Source: Malus domestica | Taxonomy: Eukaryota; Streptophyta; Magnoliopsida; Rosales; Rosaceae | DNA length: 64,000 nt | Assembly: GCF_042453785.1 (NCBI RefSeq) | Contig: NC_091676.1 | Span: 2,301,501-2,365,500, forward strand | Reading direction: 5' to 3' | Shown: positions 35,819 to 50,684 of the stretch, piece after piece | Layout of the letters: the number at the start of each line of letters is the position of its first letter | Numbering within the stretch: position 1 is the first letter of the stretch | Notes under the pieces: model-generated | Told to the model about the DNA's origin: nothing | The model's database searches: none | Seen by the model: the letters and a program-made list of their open reading frames with translations, nothing else | Translations under genes and position numbers: made by a program

Positions 35819-37427
35819 GGTAGTTTGGAAGAAGAGCTGCAGCTTTGTGCTTTTGACGCTGGACTTTTGGTCTGTAGAGCTGTGGTTTGCTCCAGATAAG
35901 GTAAGAAATCCGAATTGAATTTCCGGAGTTCCGTTTCTTTTGTGATGTGAGAATTTTCATTCTTTATGTTGTGGAATGGTTTTGTTTTGATTGTGAACTT
36001 GGGTCGCTAATGAGTTACAGATTAACCTAGTATAGGACCTGATTCAGGATGTTTCGTTTACCGGGTTTTGTGGAATACAATTCACTTTATTTGTTGGTTG
36101 GAATTTTTACATGGAAGGGGACCATTATGATTAGGATTCTTTTCTGTAAGCTCATTAGGTGATTTTCCGTATCGGATTGACATGCGTTTAGTATTTGTCT
36201 TCTTTATGTGTGATGCTAAGAAGTATGTGATTTGTGTTTGAAAGAGACTATAGTTAAGGAACTAACATTTTTGTTTCTCTTGTTTGAGATGCACTTCCGG
36301 TCATCATCGTACCAACATGCAGATATTGTGCTGGTTTTTATATCTAAATGGATGCAACTGGTTGAGGAGAAAAAGAAACGAGCCTGGGAGAAGAAAGAAG
36401 CCCCGCTGAAGTGGGAGCAGAAACTAGAAGCTGCTGCAAAGGCAAAAGCCGATGCCGAAGCCAAAGAGAGGAAGTTGAAATCTTCAAAGCACAAGAGAAG
36501 ATCTGTGTCAGAGTCTGATAGCAATAGCGACACTGACAGAAGTGATGGGAGAAGAAAGTCAAGTAAAAGAACTCACAAGAAGCACGGGAATCACTCTCAC
36601 TCTGATGCAAATGACAGTGAAGTGAGGAAGGAGAAGAAATCCAAGCGAAAGCTAAAGAAACATTCCTCAGGCTCAAGTGATGATAGCAGTGATGAGTATG
36701 AGAGTGATTACGACGAAGATAGGAAGAGGAAGAAGAGAAGCCATAAAAAGCACAGGCATCATGATTCTAGATCAGATTCTGGTCCCGATTCTTCCAGTGA
36801 TGATGAGTATGATACAGTGAAGGGAAGTCATTCGAGGCACCACAAGCACCATCAGAGGTCAGACTCAGAATCTTCTGGTTCTTATAGTGATGAAGACGAG
36901 TGAAGAACCCGAAGGGGTCGTGCCAAGCACCACAAACGCCAGAGACATTTGAGATCCGTTTCCCCCGAGTCTAGTTATGAGGATGGTGAGGTTAGAAGGA
37001 AAGGGTATGCAAAACACCATCCACGTCATAGGCGATCACGACCGCGTAGCGTTGATTCAAGATCATCAGAGTCTGATTCCCACAAACGTGACAGAAGGAG
37101 CAGATCTGTGGGGAAGTCATCGGATGACAACCGTGATGAGGCTGACAAACAGTTGAAGCACAGGAGAAGTGGCCAGCATAGCCATCATCATCACAAGCAT
37201 CGTCACCACGATTCAGAAGAGAGAAAAGATCACCATCCTCGGGGTTCAACTGAGCCCAACGGAAAGCACTTAGAAGATGCTAGAGGAAAAACAGGTGAAT
37301 GACAGATCTTTAATATGCGGGTTATTGCTTTGACCGGATTGGTCTTCTTTGCCTTCAATTCTTGATTGCAGAGAGGGACCTCCCTCCTCTAAGCATTGCA
37401 TTCTCGGTTGCCTGCATTTGTACCTAA
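35819..37427 (+). CDS. Lys/Arg/Ser/His-rich nuclear-type protein, interrupted by in-frame TGA
   Basis: Proposed exons: non-coding 35819-35899 (TTGCAG before, GTAAGA after), coding 36322-37294 with ATG at 36352, and 37372-37427. From MQLVEEKKKRAWEKKEAPLK the frame runs 183 codons, meets TGA at 36901-36903, then stays open in the same frame to 37294 and, after a GT-AG intron, to TAA (333 codons in all, counting the TGA). Composition is Glu/Lys-rich at first (KWEQKLEAAAKAKADAEAKE), then long runs of Lys/Arg/His with Ser-Asp/Ser-Glu. This looks like RS-type or FAM133/NKAP-like splicing-speckle proteins, but no defined domain is visible. The same composition continues past the TGA, so the stop looks like a recent nonsense change (CGA to TGA would restore Arg) or an annotation-relevant stop giving a 183-aa protein. 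Function unknown. Confidence 0.65.
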
Positions 37428-37582
37428 ACTTGCTACTTAAATTCAGATGCCTTTCCCTTGCTTAATTTGTTCCAATTATGCATGATTGATTAGAGATAAC
37501 GCAGCATAAGCATCTTGTAACAATCATTATTGTCTATTTACCGCTCACTCCGTTGATACGAAATTTGACTATAAATAAATAA

Positions 37583-37750
37583 AAACTAATGAAAAGAACT
37601 TGAAAATTTTGAGTTTAAACGATAAGAACAAAATAAAGGGTAAAATGAATAATACCAGGTTGACTTTTTAATGTAAAATTGTGGTTTTTCGTTAAAATAA
37701 ACAGTAACGAAAGTTTTTCGTTAAAATTTCCTAAAAATAATGTACTTGAG
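37583..37750 (-). mobile_element. MITE, copy A (pairs with 51370-51535)
   Basis: The phrases ACTAATGAAAAGAACTTGAA, GAGTTTAAACGATAAGAACA and TTTTTCGTTAAAAT match, in reverse orientation, the element at 51370-51535. It lies between two convergent genes, where the oxidoreductase transcript would end. Confidence 0.6.
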
Positions 37751-37940
37751 AGTCGATTTTATAATTTAACTGCCGAGATAATTACCAGTTTGAAAATACA
37801 AATTACAAATATGTCAGAATCTCCCAAAATTGTTTTTATTTTGGTTTTTCCAAGCTGGGACAATTTATCCTCAGCAGTGGGGAACAAATCAAATACTGTT
37901 CATTCAGTAAAGATACAACAATTTAATTTTGATAGATTAG

Positions 37941-40402
37941 TCAGAAATTCTTCAGTATGTTTTCAGTTGATACACCATCTGCTACAAGAATTGAGGTAAC
38001 CTCCTGCAAAGAAAAATCATCTAAAAAATGTCACGTCCCCGTAGAAATTCGATCGTGCTCGAAATAGAAGCGATGATGCTCATGTTAATAGCCAGAATTA
38101 GCATTCAAACTTTTCCACAGAGACAGGCATCACAACTAAATGAAGTGGCATTTATTTGAAACATGAGACCCCTCCCTTGCTGGGGTTAGTCTTTTTATCT
38201 AAGATTTCTCTTCACGTGTAATCCTCCAAGGTAAGAAAAATTCTGTAGGTGGTGGACGAAGTCTAGCCACCCCAGATAAGGGCAGGCCACTTTTTGGTAA
38301 CAACGGGGGAAAAGAACCCTAAACAACCTAACTCAACTCAGCATAACGCAACTTAGAAAGACAAGGGACATCAACCATTAGAGCTACACCAATCCAAGGA
38401 GGACTAATGAACACATGGCAACCAGGCCATTTTAATATCACAAATGGTGACTAAATCTATTACGGCCCAGAAGACGAACCTCTTTTCAGTAAAGAAACAT
38501 AAGACGAGAAAATTAGCAGCTGCCAATAGATGTACTATAGTGAAGGATGGCAATCCCACAGAAACTAGGACCAAAATTGGTTTCGTAATCAGCAAATGCT
38601 TCTAAGCAGATGAGATATAGTTAGACTGAGGACAAGCTCATATCTTTTTTTTTGTTTAATTTTCGCACAAAAAAAAGGTGTCGAATACATTCATGAATAG
38701 ATAGTGACCTCAACATCATCTACTGCAGAAATCTTCCCTCCAACATGCGCCTTACAGCTTTGCTTCTTTCAGTAAAATGGCTTGGTCCAAGACCATTGAA
38801 GTGTGCAGCATTTTCGGTTATCTTTACTACTTACACGAGTTTAGAACCCTAGAACAAAATTCGTTTTTATGCAGAACCCTAGAGGCCAAATACAATCGGC
38901 CCTCCGTGAAGACTATAATAGGTGGTCTTATAACAAATTATTTGCACCTAGTAAACACGACAGTGGTAGCACCTTGTCTGGTGCAGATCAAGACTCAGAA
39001 TATGAAGTTGTCTTATATCAAAGTTATATATTCACAGAACAATATCAATCTTCAAGCCCATGTTCGACATTGAACATGGAAAAAGACAAGAGGGATTCAG
39101 CCGGTCCGGCCATAACCAAACTTGAAAATCGACATTCAGCCGATTATAAGTTTTCATTACCATGTAGCCACAAGATCTCATCTAATACGAACCCAAAAGA
39201 TGCTTAGAAAATATTCAATAAACAAGTAGACACACACTTGAAATATAACAATAACAAACGTAACGAATGCAAACTAATAAATGTGAATCGGACAGAAAGG
39301 ATACCTCAGTCATCTGCTTCTGCCCACATAAAACAGCAGCTGTAGAGGGAGGGTTATCAATTTGCTTGGCTCTGGAAAAGGCAGCCTGAAAATGTATAAC
39401 CACAGAAGGCATTAACTTCGTACGCAGAAGTGGAAACACTTGGAATAAAACTTAGGGCGCATGGGGTGAAGGTCTACCTGCACATAGCCGCTTTGTCCCG
39501 TCCAACCGCCGTGGGGTTGTGATAGTACCGGCACAATCTCAACACCTGAAGATTCCCAGTCCTTAAATCTATCCTGTTAGAAATTAGACAATCAAGTAGC
39601 GGAATTAATCAAAGTCATAAATTGAATTGGGGAAATGAAAATAAATAAATAAACAGAGTCAATACCTGATACGCCATTCTGTCAAGGTTTCTGGCGCCAT
39701 AAAATAGCTTAACGGCGGATCTCTTATCGGCGCTAAACCCCGATTCGATCAGAGACCGGATTGGACTGCACATATTCAAGAGCTGTGTCATGTCAAATTG
39801 CTTGTAACACTCGATTAAATTCACTTGAATTCGATTTTTTCTACTTTTACGAACCTGATTCCAGATCCCGTGGCGAAAATTAGAACCGTAGGGTAATTTT
39901 CCGGCGGTTCGATCCGTTCAACGTCGAAGCCTTTTCCCATGACCTGGCTGAGCTCCACCACGGCCCCTCTCTTGAGCCCGCACAGAAGCTCCGCCGTGGA
40001 CCCGGCCACGCTCTTCACCAAAAACTCAAACACCCCTTTTGTGGACGCCAACGATGGCGGCGACGCGATGGCCAGAAACGAGGGCTTCGACTCGTCCGGG
40101 ACGCGAAGCTGGAGGTACTGGCCGGCTCGCGTGTGGGACGAGGCGAGGTCGGGGGCGTCGGACAGGTCGACGCGGACGTGGAAGAGCGACTCGGCGGCCG
40201 GTTCTATCTCGGAGAGCGGGGCGGGGGTCCAGAGGGCGGTGTCTTGGCGTACGGCGGCGGCGACGGTGGCGAAGCGGTGGCGGCGTAGTTTTAGGTGGTG
40301 GGGGTTGAGGCGGCGTAGGATAGACATGGGGTGGAGGGGGGAGCTAAGGTGCGCATGGGAGTGGAGGGTGACCGATGCGGGTTGGAAGATTGCGAGTGAC
40401 AT
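37941..40402 (-). CDS. FAD/NAD(P)-binding oxidoreductase, fruit protein pKIWI502-like
   Basis: Five exons: 40402-39855, 39765-39666, 39573-39478, 39385-39305 and 38003-37941. Borders are GT-AG and the sum is 888 bp, 295 aa plus stop. Residues 1 to about 50 are rich in Ser, His, Arg and Pro without acidic residues, as in a plastid transit peptide. Residues about 60-150 form the FAD-binding half (HTRAGQYLQLRVPDESKP) and 170-295 the NAD(P)-binding half (TVLIFATGSGI, LFYGARNLDRMAYQ, AVLCGQKQMTE), the ferredoxin-NADP reductase fold. It ends ILVADGVSTENILKNF. The family is named from kiwifruit pKIWI502; substrate is not established. An upstream in-frame ATG would add 32 residues rich in Pro/His; the MSLAIFQP start is preferred as the start of the transit peptide. 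The last intron is 1.3 kb. It is convergent with the Lys/Arg/Ser-rich gene. Confidence 0.93.
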
Positions 40403-40499
40403 GGCTGTTGGGTTTGGGCTTGAGACGGTTTTATGTTGTGGCCGGGGGGGGTTGTAGGGGTGCGGAGGGCGGCGCCGAAGCTGATGATCAATTAACACG

Positions 40500-41589
40500 A
40501 AGACTCTAGCGATGTGGGTTGAGGTTAGACTGGTAATTGGATAGCCGCGAGTCCACGTGGCATGGTTTTGTTAGATCCTGGACATGTGGAGGATAACTGA
40601 TCAAGCAGATGATCGAAGCCATTGGTTGTAAAGTAATTTACATGAAACGTAATGAGGTCCCGACTCAGTAATACAACGTTAAATATCTTTCGTGCAATCT
40701 TCCTTTTAACACTGCATCGACAACGACGACAACAACAACAAAATTTTATTCTATTAAAAGAAGTCTGCTGTATAAATTATAAGTAACATTACGCTTAATT
40801 TTGCGTTATATCTTCTGTTATTTCCAAGTATTTCATTTTTTTTTTTAGTCTCTTACCAAATCTTTCTTTTATCTTGTCTGCCTCTCATGCTTTGAGCCTA
40901 TGATAATCTAATCGAAGCCTTTGTAGTTCTTTGGTTTACATATTTCTGATTCTCTCATCGTATCTTTAATTGCAACCACTTCTACGTTCTTAGTTCTATT
41001 GTTTCTTGTGTGCCCACAAATCCAACTAAGATTCTCATCTCCGCTACACTGAATGAACAAATTTCTTCTTTTAATTTTGCGATCAAGGATGGAAGAAAGG
41101 GCATCCGAGTTCAATGATATCCTCGACTGTAACATTCAAATAATATCCCGCGACGGTAACGCAATAGCTTTAGAGCAGCTACTCAACAAAAAGACGTACA
41201 TATGAAGTGAAGACGAGCAAATTCGAAAACAAGGCATGGTCTCCAACTATCAAGTAATTAACATGAAAAAGTGGGTTTATGACTTTAACAATCATCGGTG
41301 CACCAGAATTCAAATGTTTTAAATTTGAAAAGGAACAAAATACAATATACACGCGGTCGTCCTCTTTGTTTTCCTTCCCCTTATTGAACAACAAGAAGAA
41401 AAAAAAGGGGATCGGCCCATTGACACCATTTCTCTCTCACTCCGATGCAATAAGCTTAAATCTGAAATGCGAAGTGCTCATACAGTTTTGTCTCAAAAAT
41501 GAAAATCCTGTTCGCTTGGCAATGCCAGCTGCATCTAAGATTATTTGGGTTTTTCGCAATTATCAAACATAAAACAACAGAAAAGATGA
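40500..41589. other. Intergenic, oxidoreductase promoter side and ATP synthase 3-prime side
   Basis: The first 200 bp upstream of the oxidoreductase include CCACGTGG (40554-40561), a perfect G-box core. The rest is AT-rich with short meaningless open frames. The last 100-150 bp are probably the 3-prime UTR of the ATP synthase gene. Confidence 0.45.
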
Positions 41590-44946
<3,357 letters not shown>

Positions 44947-46340
44947 TTTTGTTAGGGCTTCTGATAGAGAAAGCAGAGAGAGAGTGTGAAGGAAAAGACT
45001 AGGGTTTGCGGAGTCCAGTTGCAATTGGTATATGTACAGCTGCTCGGTCCCAAAATTAGAATATTCTTTTTTTTTTTACTTTTCACTTTTTTTCACTTTG
45101 TTATTTTTCATTTTTTTTTTTTTTGATCTTTTGGGCAATTTTCCGTATTGATGGATGGCGAGTGTGTTTGTATACGGTCTAATATATCAATTGTTATATA
45201 TATAATTATTTTAAAAAAAAAATTTAATATTTAATTATTTGTATTATGATATTTAATGTATCGGATCGTGTTGTCAACACGTTAAAAAATCTTTTGTTGC
45301 CAAACACTCCCAAATGTTTAACTTTTCTTCTATTTTAATTTTCCATTTTTTTTAGTTTCATTTAATTTTCTCATTTTTTGGCATTTAAATTTCCTTTTTT
45401 TTTAACAGGATAATTTAATTTTATCTGATGTTGTGAAATGCATGGTACGGGCAGTGGATCTACGTCCACGGTGGCGCTATCATGTGTCAGGTTAATTTTC
45501 CTTAGGATTTGCAAGCTTGGTCGCATGAGCTTTGTATGCCCTCGCGTCGTATGGCGATTCCACATTTCCAATAAACCAGGTAACAAACAAGTCAAAGCAT
45601 ATTTTTAGATTTGCCTTCACACACAATTGTTTTGTTTCTTCCAATTTTATTATTCTTAGTATTAAAAGACATCACAAGTTCAAGTCTCATCTTTTCATTC
45701 ATTGAAGAAAAATGAATAATGTACGCAAAAAATTTGTCACATTACTAGCAAAATTAAGCAAATTGTAAATTAGTTACTTGGAAATTACTCTAGTAAATTC
45801 GTAATGTAATTTAGTAGCAATTTCGCTTGTTCTTAGTGTCATGACTTACACGAGGAAGAGTAGAGAAACTAAACTTTAGCAATGCTACTTAAACTTTGAA
45901 CATTGTGTCTACTTTGTTCCGTGAACATTATTTAGGATTTGCTTTTAAAATGTCTAAAAGTGTTTTTGGTTAAATTGATTTTGAGTTCCAAAAGCACTTT
46001 AAGTGCTTTTTGGAAGAAATATCATATATGTGATTCTTGCATAAAGTACTTAAAGTGTTTTTTCAGGATCCACTTAGATTTTTACTAAGGATTGGTATCA
46101 AAAATATTTTTACCAAAAACGATTTCAGTCATTTTTAAAACACATCCAAACGAGCTAACGAGTCCTTAATTTGTTACTATAGGGCCGAACAATTAGCTAG
46201 GAGCGTGACCCACTGGTGGGTTTGGGCTCAATCATCGTCTGCCAGTTAGCTCAAAGCTAACGGGTCGGGTAAAATGGGCCCGAACAACGAGGCCCAACTA
46301 AATTCCAACTCCCCCCAATTTTCACTGCCTAAATCCAACA
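44947..46340. other. Shared upstream region of ATP synthase beta and ASF1
   Basis: The GA-rich leader of the ATP synthase gene (44947-45000) is followed by T/A-rich sequence. Around 45930-46160 there is a MITE-like block with TTTTAAAATG and CATTTTTAAAACACATCC edges. Near 46270-46300 are two TGGGCC/GGCCCA-type motifs (site II-like), frequent in promoters of proliferation genes. No open frame is of interest. Confidence 0.45.
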
Positions 46341-46350
46341 GAGTTGAAAA

Positions 46351-46361
46351 CTCCCGCCAAA
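46351..46361 (+). promoter_or_regulatory. E2F-like site upstream of ASF1
   Basis: CTCCCGCCAAA is a close match to the E2F consensus (TTTCCCGCCAAA), about 245 bp before the ASF1 start codon. Published work on Arabidopsis describes the ASF1 genes as E2F targets, so the placement fits. A (CCT)n run at about 46462-46490 lies in the presumed 5-prime UTR. Confidence 0.55.
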
Positions 46362-46604
46362 GTCCGTACCAGTTTTCCCTCCACACCATCTAATTAATAC
46401 ATATTTACATTTCCTCGAAAAAGCGTATCCCATTTCCCACTTCTTCACGTCTCGCAATCTCCGCCTCCTCCTCCTCCTCCTCCTCCTCCTACTTTCCTTT
46501 CTCCTCCTTCATCCGCCAGCCGCCGGATCATCGCAGGATATCAAAACGACGGCTAGGATTGGTCTATTTAACGAAGCAACGGAGTCTCGATTCGCTCTGA
46601 GAAT

Positions 46605-47690
46605 ATGAGCGCCGTCAACCTTACGAACGTCGCCGTTCTGGACAACCCGGCCGCTTTCCTCAGCCCTTTTCAGTTCGAAATATCGTACGAGTGCTTGACT
46701 CCCCTCAAAGACGGTAATTTTATCAAACCCATGATTCTTCAAATTAGTTTATTTAATTTATTAGCTGAATTTATAGGAAGTTTTTATAGGGTTTTGCTTG
46801 AGATTTGGCTAGGGTTCTTGATATAATTTGCCCAATTAGGGATTTCAAACATTGGGCTATTTTGTTAGTAAAACTAGGATGAAAAATTGAAGGGCTGCAC
46901 AGCTAGTAGATCGATCACGTAGTTTAATCATTTGGGTCATCAATTTCACTGATTAATGACCCCAATTTTACTCACCATTTACTGCAACATCAATGGTTTT
47001 GACATGTAATACTATTCGATTTCTTGCAGACTTGGAATGGAAGCTGACATACGTGGGATCTGCTGAAGATGAAACTTATGACCAAATGTTGGAGAGTGTG
47101 CTTGTTGGTCCTGTCAATGTTGGCAACTATCGTTTTGTCTTTCAGGTAATTACACCGATTTCTTGTTCCGAGTATGTTTTAGTATTGCAATCGCTAAGAA
47201 ACTGAATCATTTTCTGTTTGTGTGCGTTTGTGGGTGTGTTATGTTACCATGGCAGGCAGACCCTCCAGATCCGTCAAAAATACGTGAGGAAGATATCATT
47301 GGTGTCACGGTGCTGCTACTGACATGTTCATATCTGGGGCAGGAGTTTGTTAGAGTGGGGTACTATGTGAACAATGATTATGATGATGAACAGCTGAGGG
47401 AGGAACCTCCCTCTAAGGTGTTGGTTGATAGGGTTCAGAGAAACATTTTAGCTGACAAGCCGAGAGTCACAAAGTTCCCTATTAATTTTCATCCCGAGAA
47501 CAATGAGAATGCGGAGCAACAAAACCCTCATTCTCCTGATCATGTAACTGAAACAAGGCAGCTCCCTTCTTCTCCTGATCGTGGAACTGAAACAAAGCAG
47601 CCCCCTCCTTCACCTGATCATGCAGCTGGAACAAACATCAAGGGTGAAGAACTACCCCTCTCAACTGTACCATCTGTTTGTGTGCAGTAG
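46605..47690 (+). CDS. ASF1: Histone chaperone ASF1
   Basis: Three exons: 46605-46713, 47030-47145 and 47256-47690, GT-AG, 660 bp, 219 aa plus stop. Residues 1-155 are the conserved ASF1 core: [81 protein letters not shown], and the C-terminal strand with [16 protein letters not shown] and the [16 protein letters not shown] helix. From about 165 the tail is Pro/Ser/Glu/Thr-rich with three imperfect SPDH/SPDR...TET-type repeats, typical of the variable plant ASF1 tail and likely phosphorylated (inference). ASF1 carries H3-H4 dimers and hands them to CAF-1 and HIRA during replication, repair and transcription in the nucleus. Length and exon pattern are normal. It is convergent with MATE-1, about 400 bp between stop codons. 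Confidence 0.97.
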
Positions 47691-48092
47691 TAAAGTTGAA
47701 TGGCTTCATGATGGATAGTCACATTGTTACGAGAAATTTGGGCGTGGCGATCATTTCAGTTCACAGAACTATGCTAATTTCAAACATCCCCATTTTTTTT
47801 TTAATATTGTACCATATAGACTAGAGTGTTGATTGATCTGTATTGTTTGGGCTGATAAGATGTGGTACATGGGGTTAAACGATTCTATGTATTTATAATT
47901 CTCGCATGACTGTCTCGTACGGAACTGTGAGTTTTGGTATTCAGATTCCTAGTGCACTTCTATCTTTAGAGAAATTCTGTACTCATGTATTGTGTTGGAA
48001 ATTAAATTGAAAATGGAATGCAGTTCTTTGAAGTTCTGGAAACATATTGAACCCTTGCTCCTATTACAAGGTGTTGTTCTTTCGTTTCTAAT

Positions 48093-50568
48093 CTATGTTG
48101 CCTTGTCGATGGCTAAGACAGTACTTTGGACACTATTCGCAGCTTTCGTTGCCTGAAACGGCAAAATGAAAAGACCTATAAGAACTTGTATTAAACATAG
48201 ACAAAATGCTTTAGCAATGTGAAATGAATGACTTACCTCTTCATGCCAATCAGTGCACAAATTTACTGCAACAAGTGCTGTGACTTGAACAAGAAGCCCA
48301 CAAATGATCCCCATCCAAAGCCCCTATTCATACAAATTTAAACGTCAATGGCGCGCACACGTACACACACATACATGTATGTATGTATATATATAGAGAG
48401 GGAGAGAGAGACTCACCATGCCTCCAATATGGAGGAAGAAAGCAAAAAGCACAGCAGTAGGAATTCCGACAACATAGTAAGCACCAAGGTTTATGACTAC
48501 ACAAAGATTTTGCCATCCACACCCTCTGGCAGCCCCTAGATAGCCAATTATATTTCTTTTTAGCAGCGAAATCAGAATTTAGACAAGAAAAACATGTTAA
48601 TTTAAAAGTTTCATCAAGCAGTTCGATGCAGTAATATACAGAGATTGATTAGGACCTGAAAGCACACATTGGAATCCATCCAAGAAGTCGGAAAGTGCAA
48701 GCAGTGGCATCATTCTAGCAACATATACAATCACTTCATTCTCATTGCTGTAGAGCTTTCCCCAAACAAAGCGTACCAAAACCGTTGCTGTTGCGATTCC
48801 AGCACCCTCTAACAAAGCCATTGCAGTCATGACTCGTAGAGCTAATTGCGCGCCTTGCGGCCGTCCTGCTCCCAATTCATTCGACACTCTGGTGCTGTTA
48901 TGATAACAGGGAAATATTATTCTCAATTTCTTAGAATAAAACATGTATACAAGTACAATATTTGACGTTCATATGCTATAGAAAATTACATGGATCACTG
49001 ACCTTATAGCACTGCCGAGACCAACTGAGATCATATAAACCATCCAACATGTGTTAAGGCTGCATTAATGATAAAAATTCAGAAGCTATTCCAAATTTAT
49101 TTAACGATGAGAAACTGTAATTTCTACTTTGTGTTTCCTGTTTCTGTTTTTATCTGTTACATATGATAACATTACCTTATCGATAATACGGATGTTTCCA
49201 GTTTTGGGTTCGGGAGAAGACCAGACAAGAGAACAACCATTTCGAAAGACCAATATTCGAAGCTGCAACGCGAAAGAGTATAGTTGGTTAGTGATTCAGA
49301 TGGAATAAAAAGGGTTTTTCACATATATGTGTCATTGATGAGAAACTTACCATATCATTATAGCTGATGAAATCGCAAGTTTGACAAAACTGACAATATC
49401 ATTCAAGGCTTCTTCTGAAAATCCAGTCCAAGTGTTCTTGCAGGCGGACGAGAACTGCACGTAACATGCCAGTAACACCACATTAACCCAATTCGAAATG
49501 CAAATTGCCAATGCTGCGCCTTTGTTTCCCAGTCCGAATTTAAAACAAAGTGCCCAACAGACCACAATGTGAAGAAGAGCTGTGACTCCAGAGCTGATCA
49601 TCATTGGAAACACATTGTTTTGTGTCTGTAAAAATCTGTTGAGGCATTGGAGGAGACTATAGGCAAACAGGCTCGGAATCATCCAGCGGTTAAAGGTTCC
49701 TGCCTCCGCAGATATCTCATGGTCTTGGCCAAGAGCCATGAGAATGGTGCTTGTGTAGAACCAGATGACTGCTAAGGGGATGCTTACTGCTAATAGTGTA
49801 AGCATTGCTCTTTGCATGTGGACTCCAAGCATGTGGTACTGTTTGGCTCCGTAGGCTTGTCCACATAGGGTTTCTAATGCACTTCCCATTCCCAGCTGTG
49901 AGACATATTTCATGTTTTTGAGAGAAAATTAGAGGAAAATCACTTAGGGCTTACAGATAATTTAAAGTGCAATGTTCTATAAAAAAAAAGTTGAAAGTGC
50001 TCTTATGTTGTGAAAGCACCATAAAGAACCTTAATTTTAATAAAATTTTTGGTAGGCCTCAAAATTAAAGTGCTTTTAGCAAAAACGCTAACGGACCATA
50101 AAGAATCACAGTAATGAAGGAAGTCCATGTTACTCAACTGATTAACGACTTACATGAAATGGGAATAAAAGGTCGTTGTGTAGCAAATCAATCATATTGG
50201 CAATACAAAAAAGTTAAAAAATGCGCGACAAAGATGAAAAATTGCCACCTTAGCATCTTCGTTTCATGTGAAGAGAAGCAACTTACCAGTACACTGAAAC
50301 CAGTGACAGAAGCAAATGAAGAGGCCATGGAAGCACTGGAGAGTGCCAACTCTCCAAGATGGCCAACGAACATGACAGATGTGACTTGTAAGCTGTACTG
50401 CAACAAGCTCACTGCAATCAGAGGCCCTGCCAGCCATAGCTGCAATTTTGCTTCTTCAATAACATCCCCACCTCTCCAAATTCCTCTTTGAGATGGTATT
50501 GTTTCACCATCAAATTCTCGATGATCTGGAATTAGAGGAGTCTTAACACTCGAGCTCACTTCTGCCAT
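48093..50568 (-). CDS. MATE efflux transporter (MATE-1, DTX10-14 type)
   Basis: Eight exons: 50568-50287, 49895-49351, 49262-49176, 49059-49003, 48894-48656, 48535-48417, 48323-48237 and 48152-48093. Borders are GT-AG; 1476 bp, 491 aa plus stop. After a soluble start ([20 protein letters not shown]) come about 12 membrane segments. Family marks are [38 protein letters not shown] (the CGQAYGA box) and [16 protein letters not shown] at the start of the second half. MATE proteins export organic cations, flavonoids, alkaloids or hormones in exchange for protons or sodium at plasma or vacuolar membrane; substrate here is unknown. An intron (48416-48324) divides what is one exon in MATE-2 and MATE-3. 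It is divergent from MATE-2 with 1.29 kb between start codons. Confidence 0.96.
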
Positions 50569-50630
50569 TTTTCACCAAATTAGCATCTTTTGCCACATGA
50601 ATTTGATTGTTTTTGTTTATTGCTGCTAAC

Positions 50631-50636
<6 letters not shown>

Positions 50637-50681
<45 letters not shown>
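50637..50681. repeat. (GA)n microsatellite upstream of MATE-1
   Basis: About 22 GA units some 70 bp before the MATE-1 start, so it is in or near the 5-prime UTR (a CT run on the sense strand). The duplicated region near 59115-59125 has only a short GAGAGAG. Confidence 0.95.

Positions 50682-50684
<3 letters not shown>

Noticed and set aside
39939-40457. Plus-strand open frame opposite oxidoreductase exon 1
   Set aside because: It is the antisense of a GC-rich exon with Arg/Trp-rich shadow composition and no recognisable domain.
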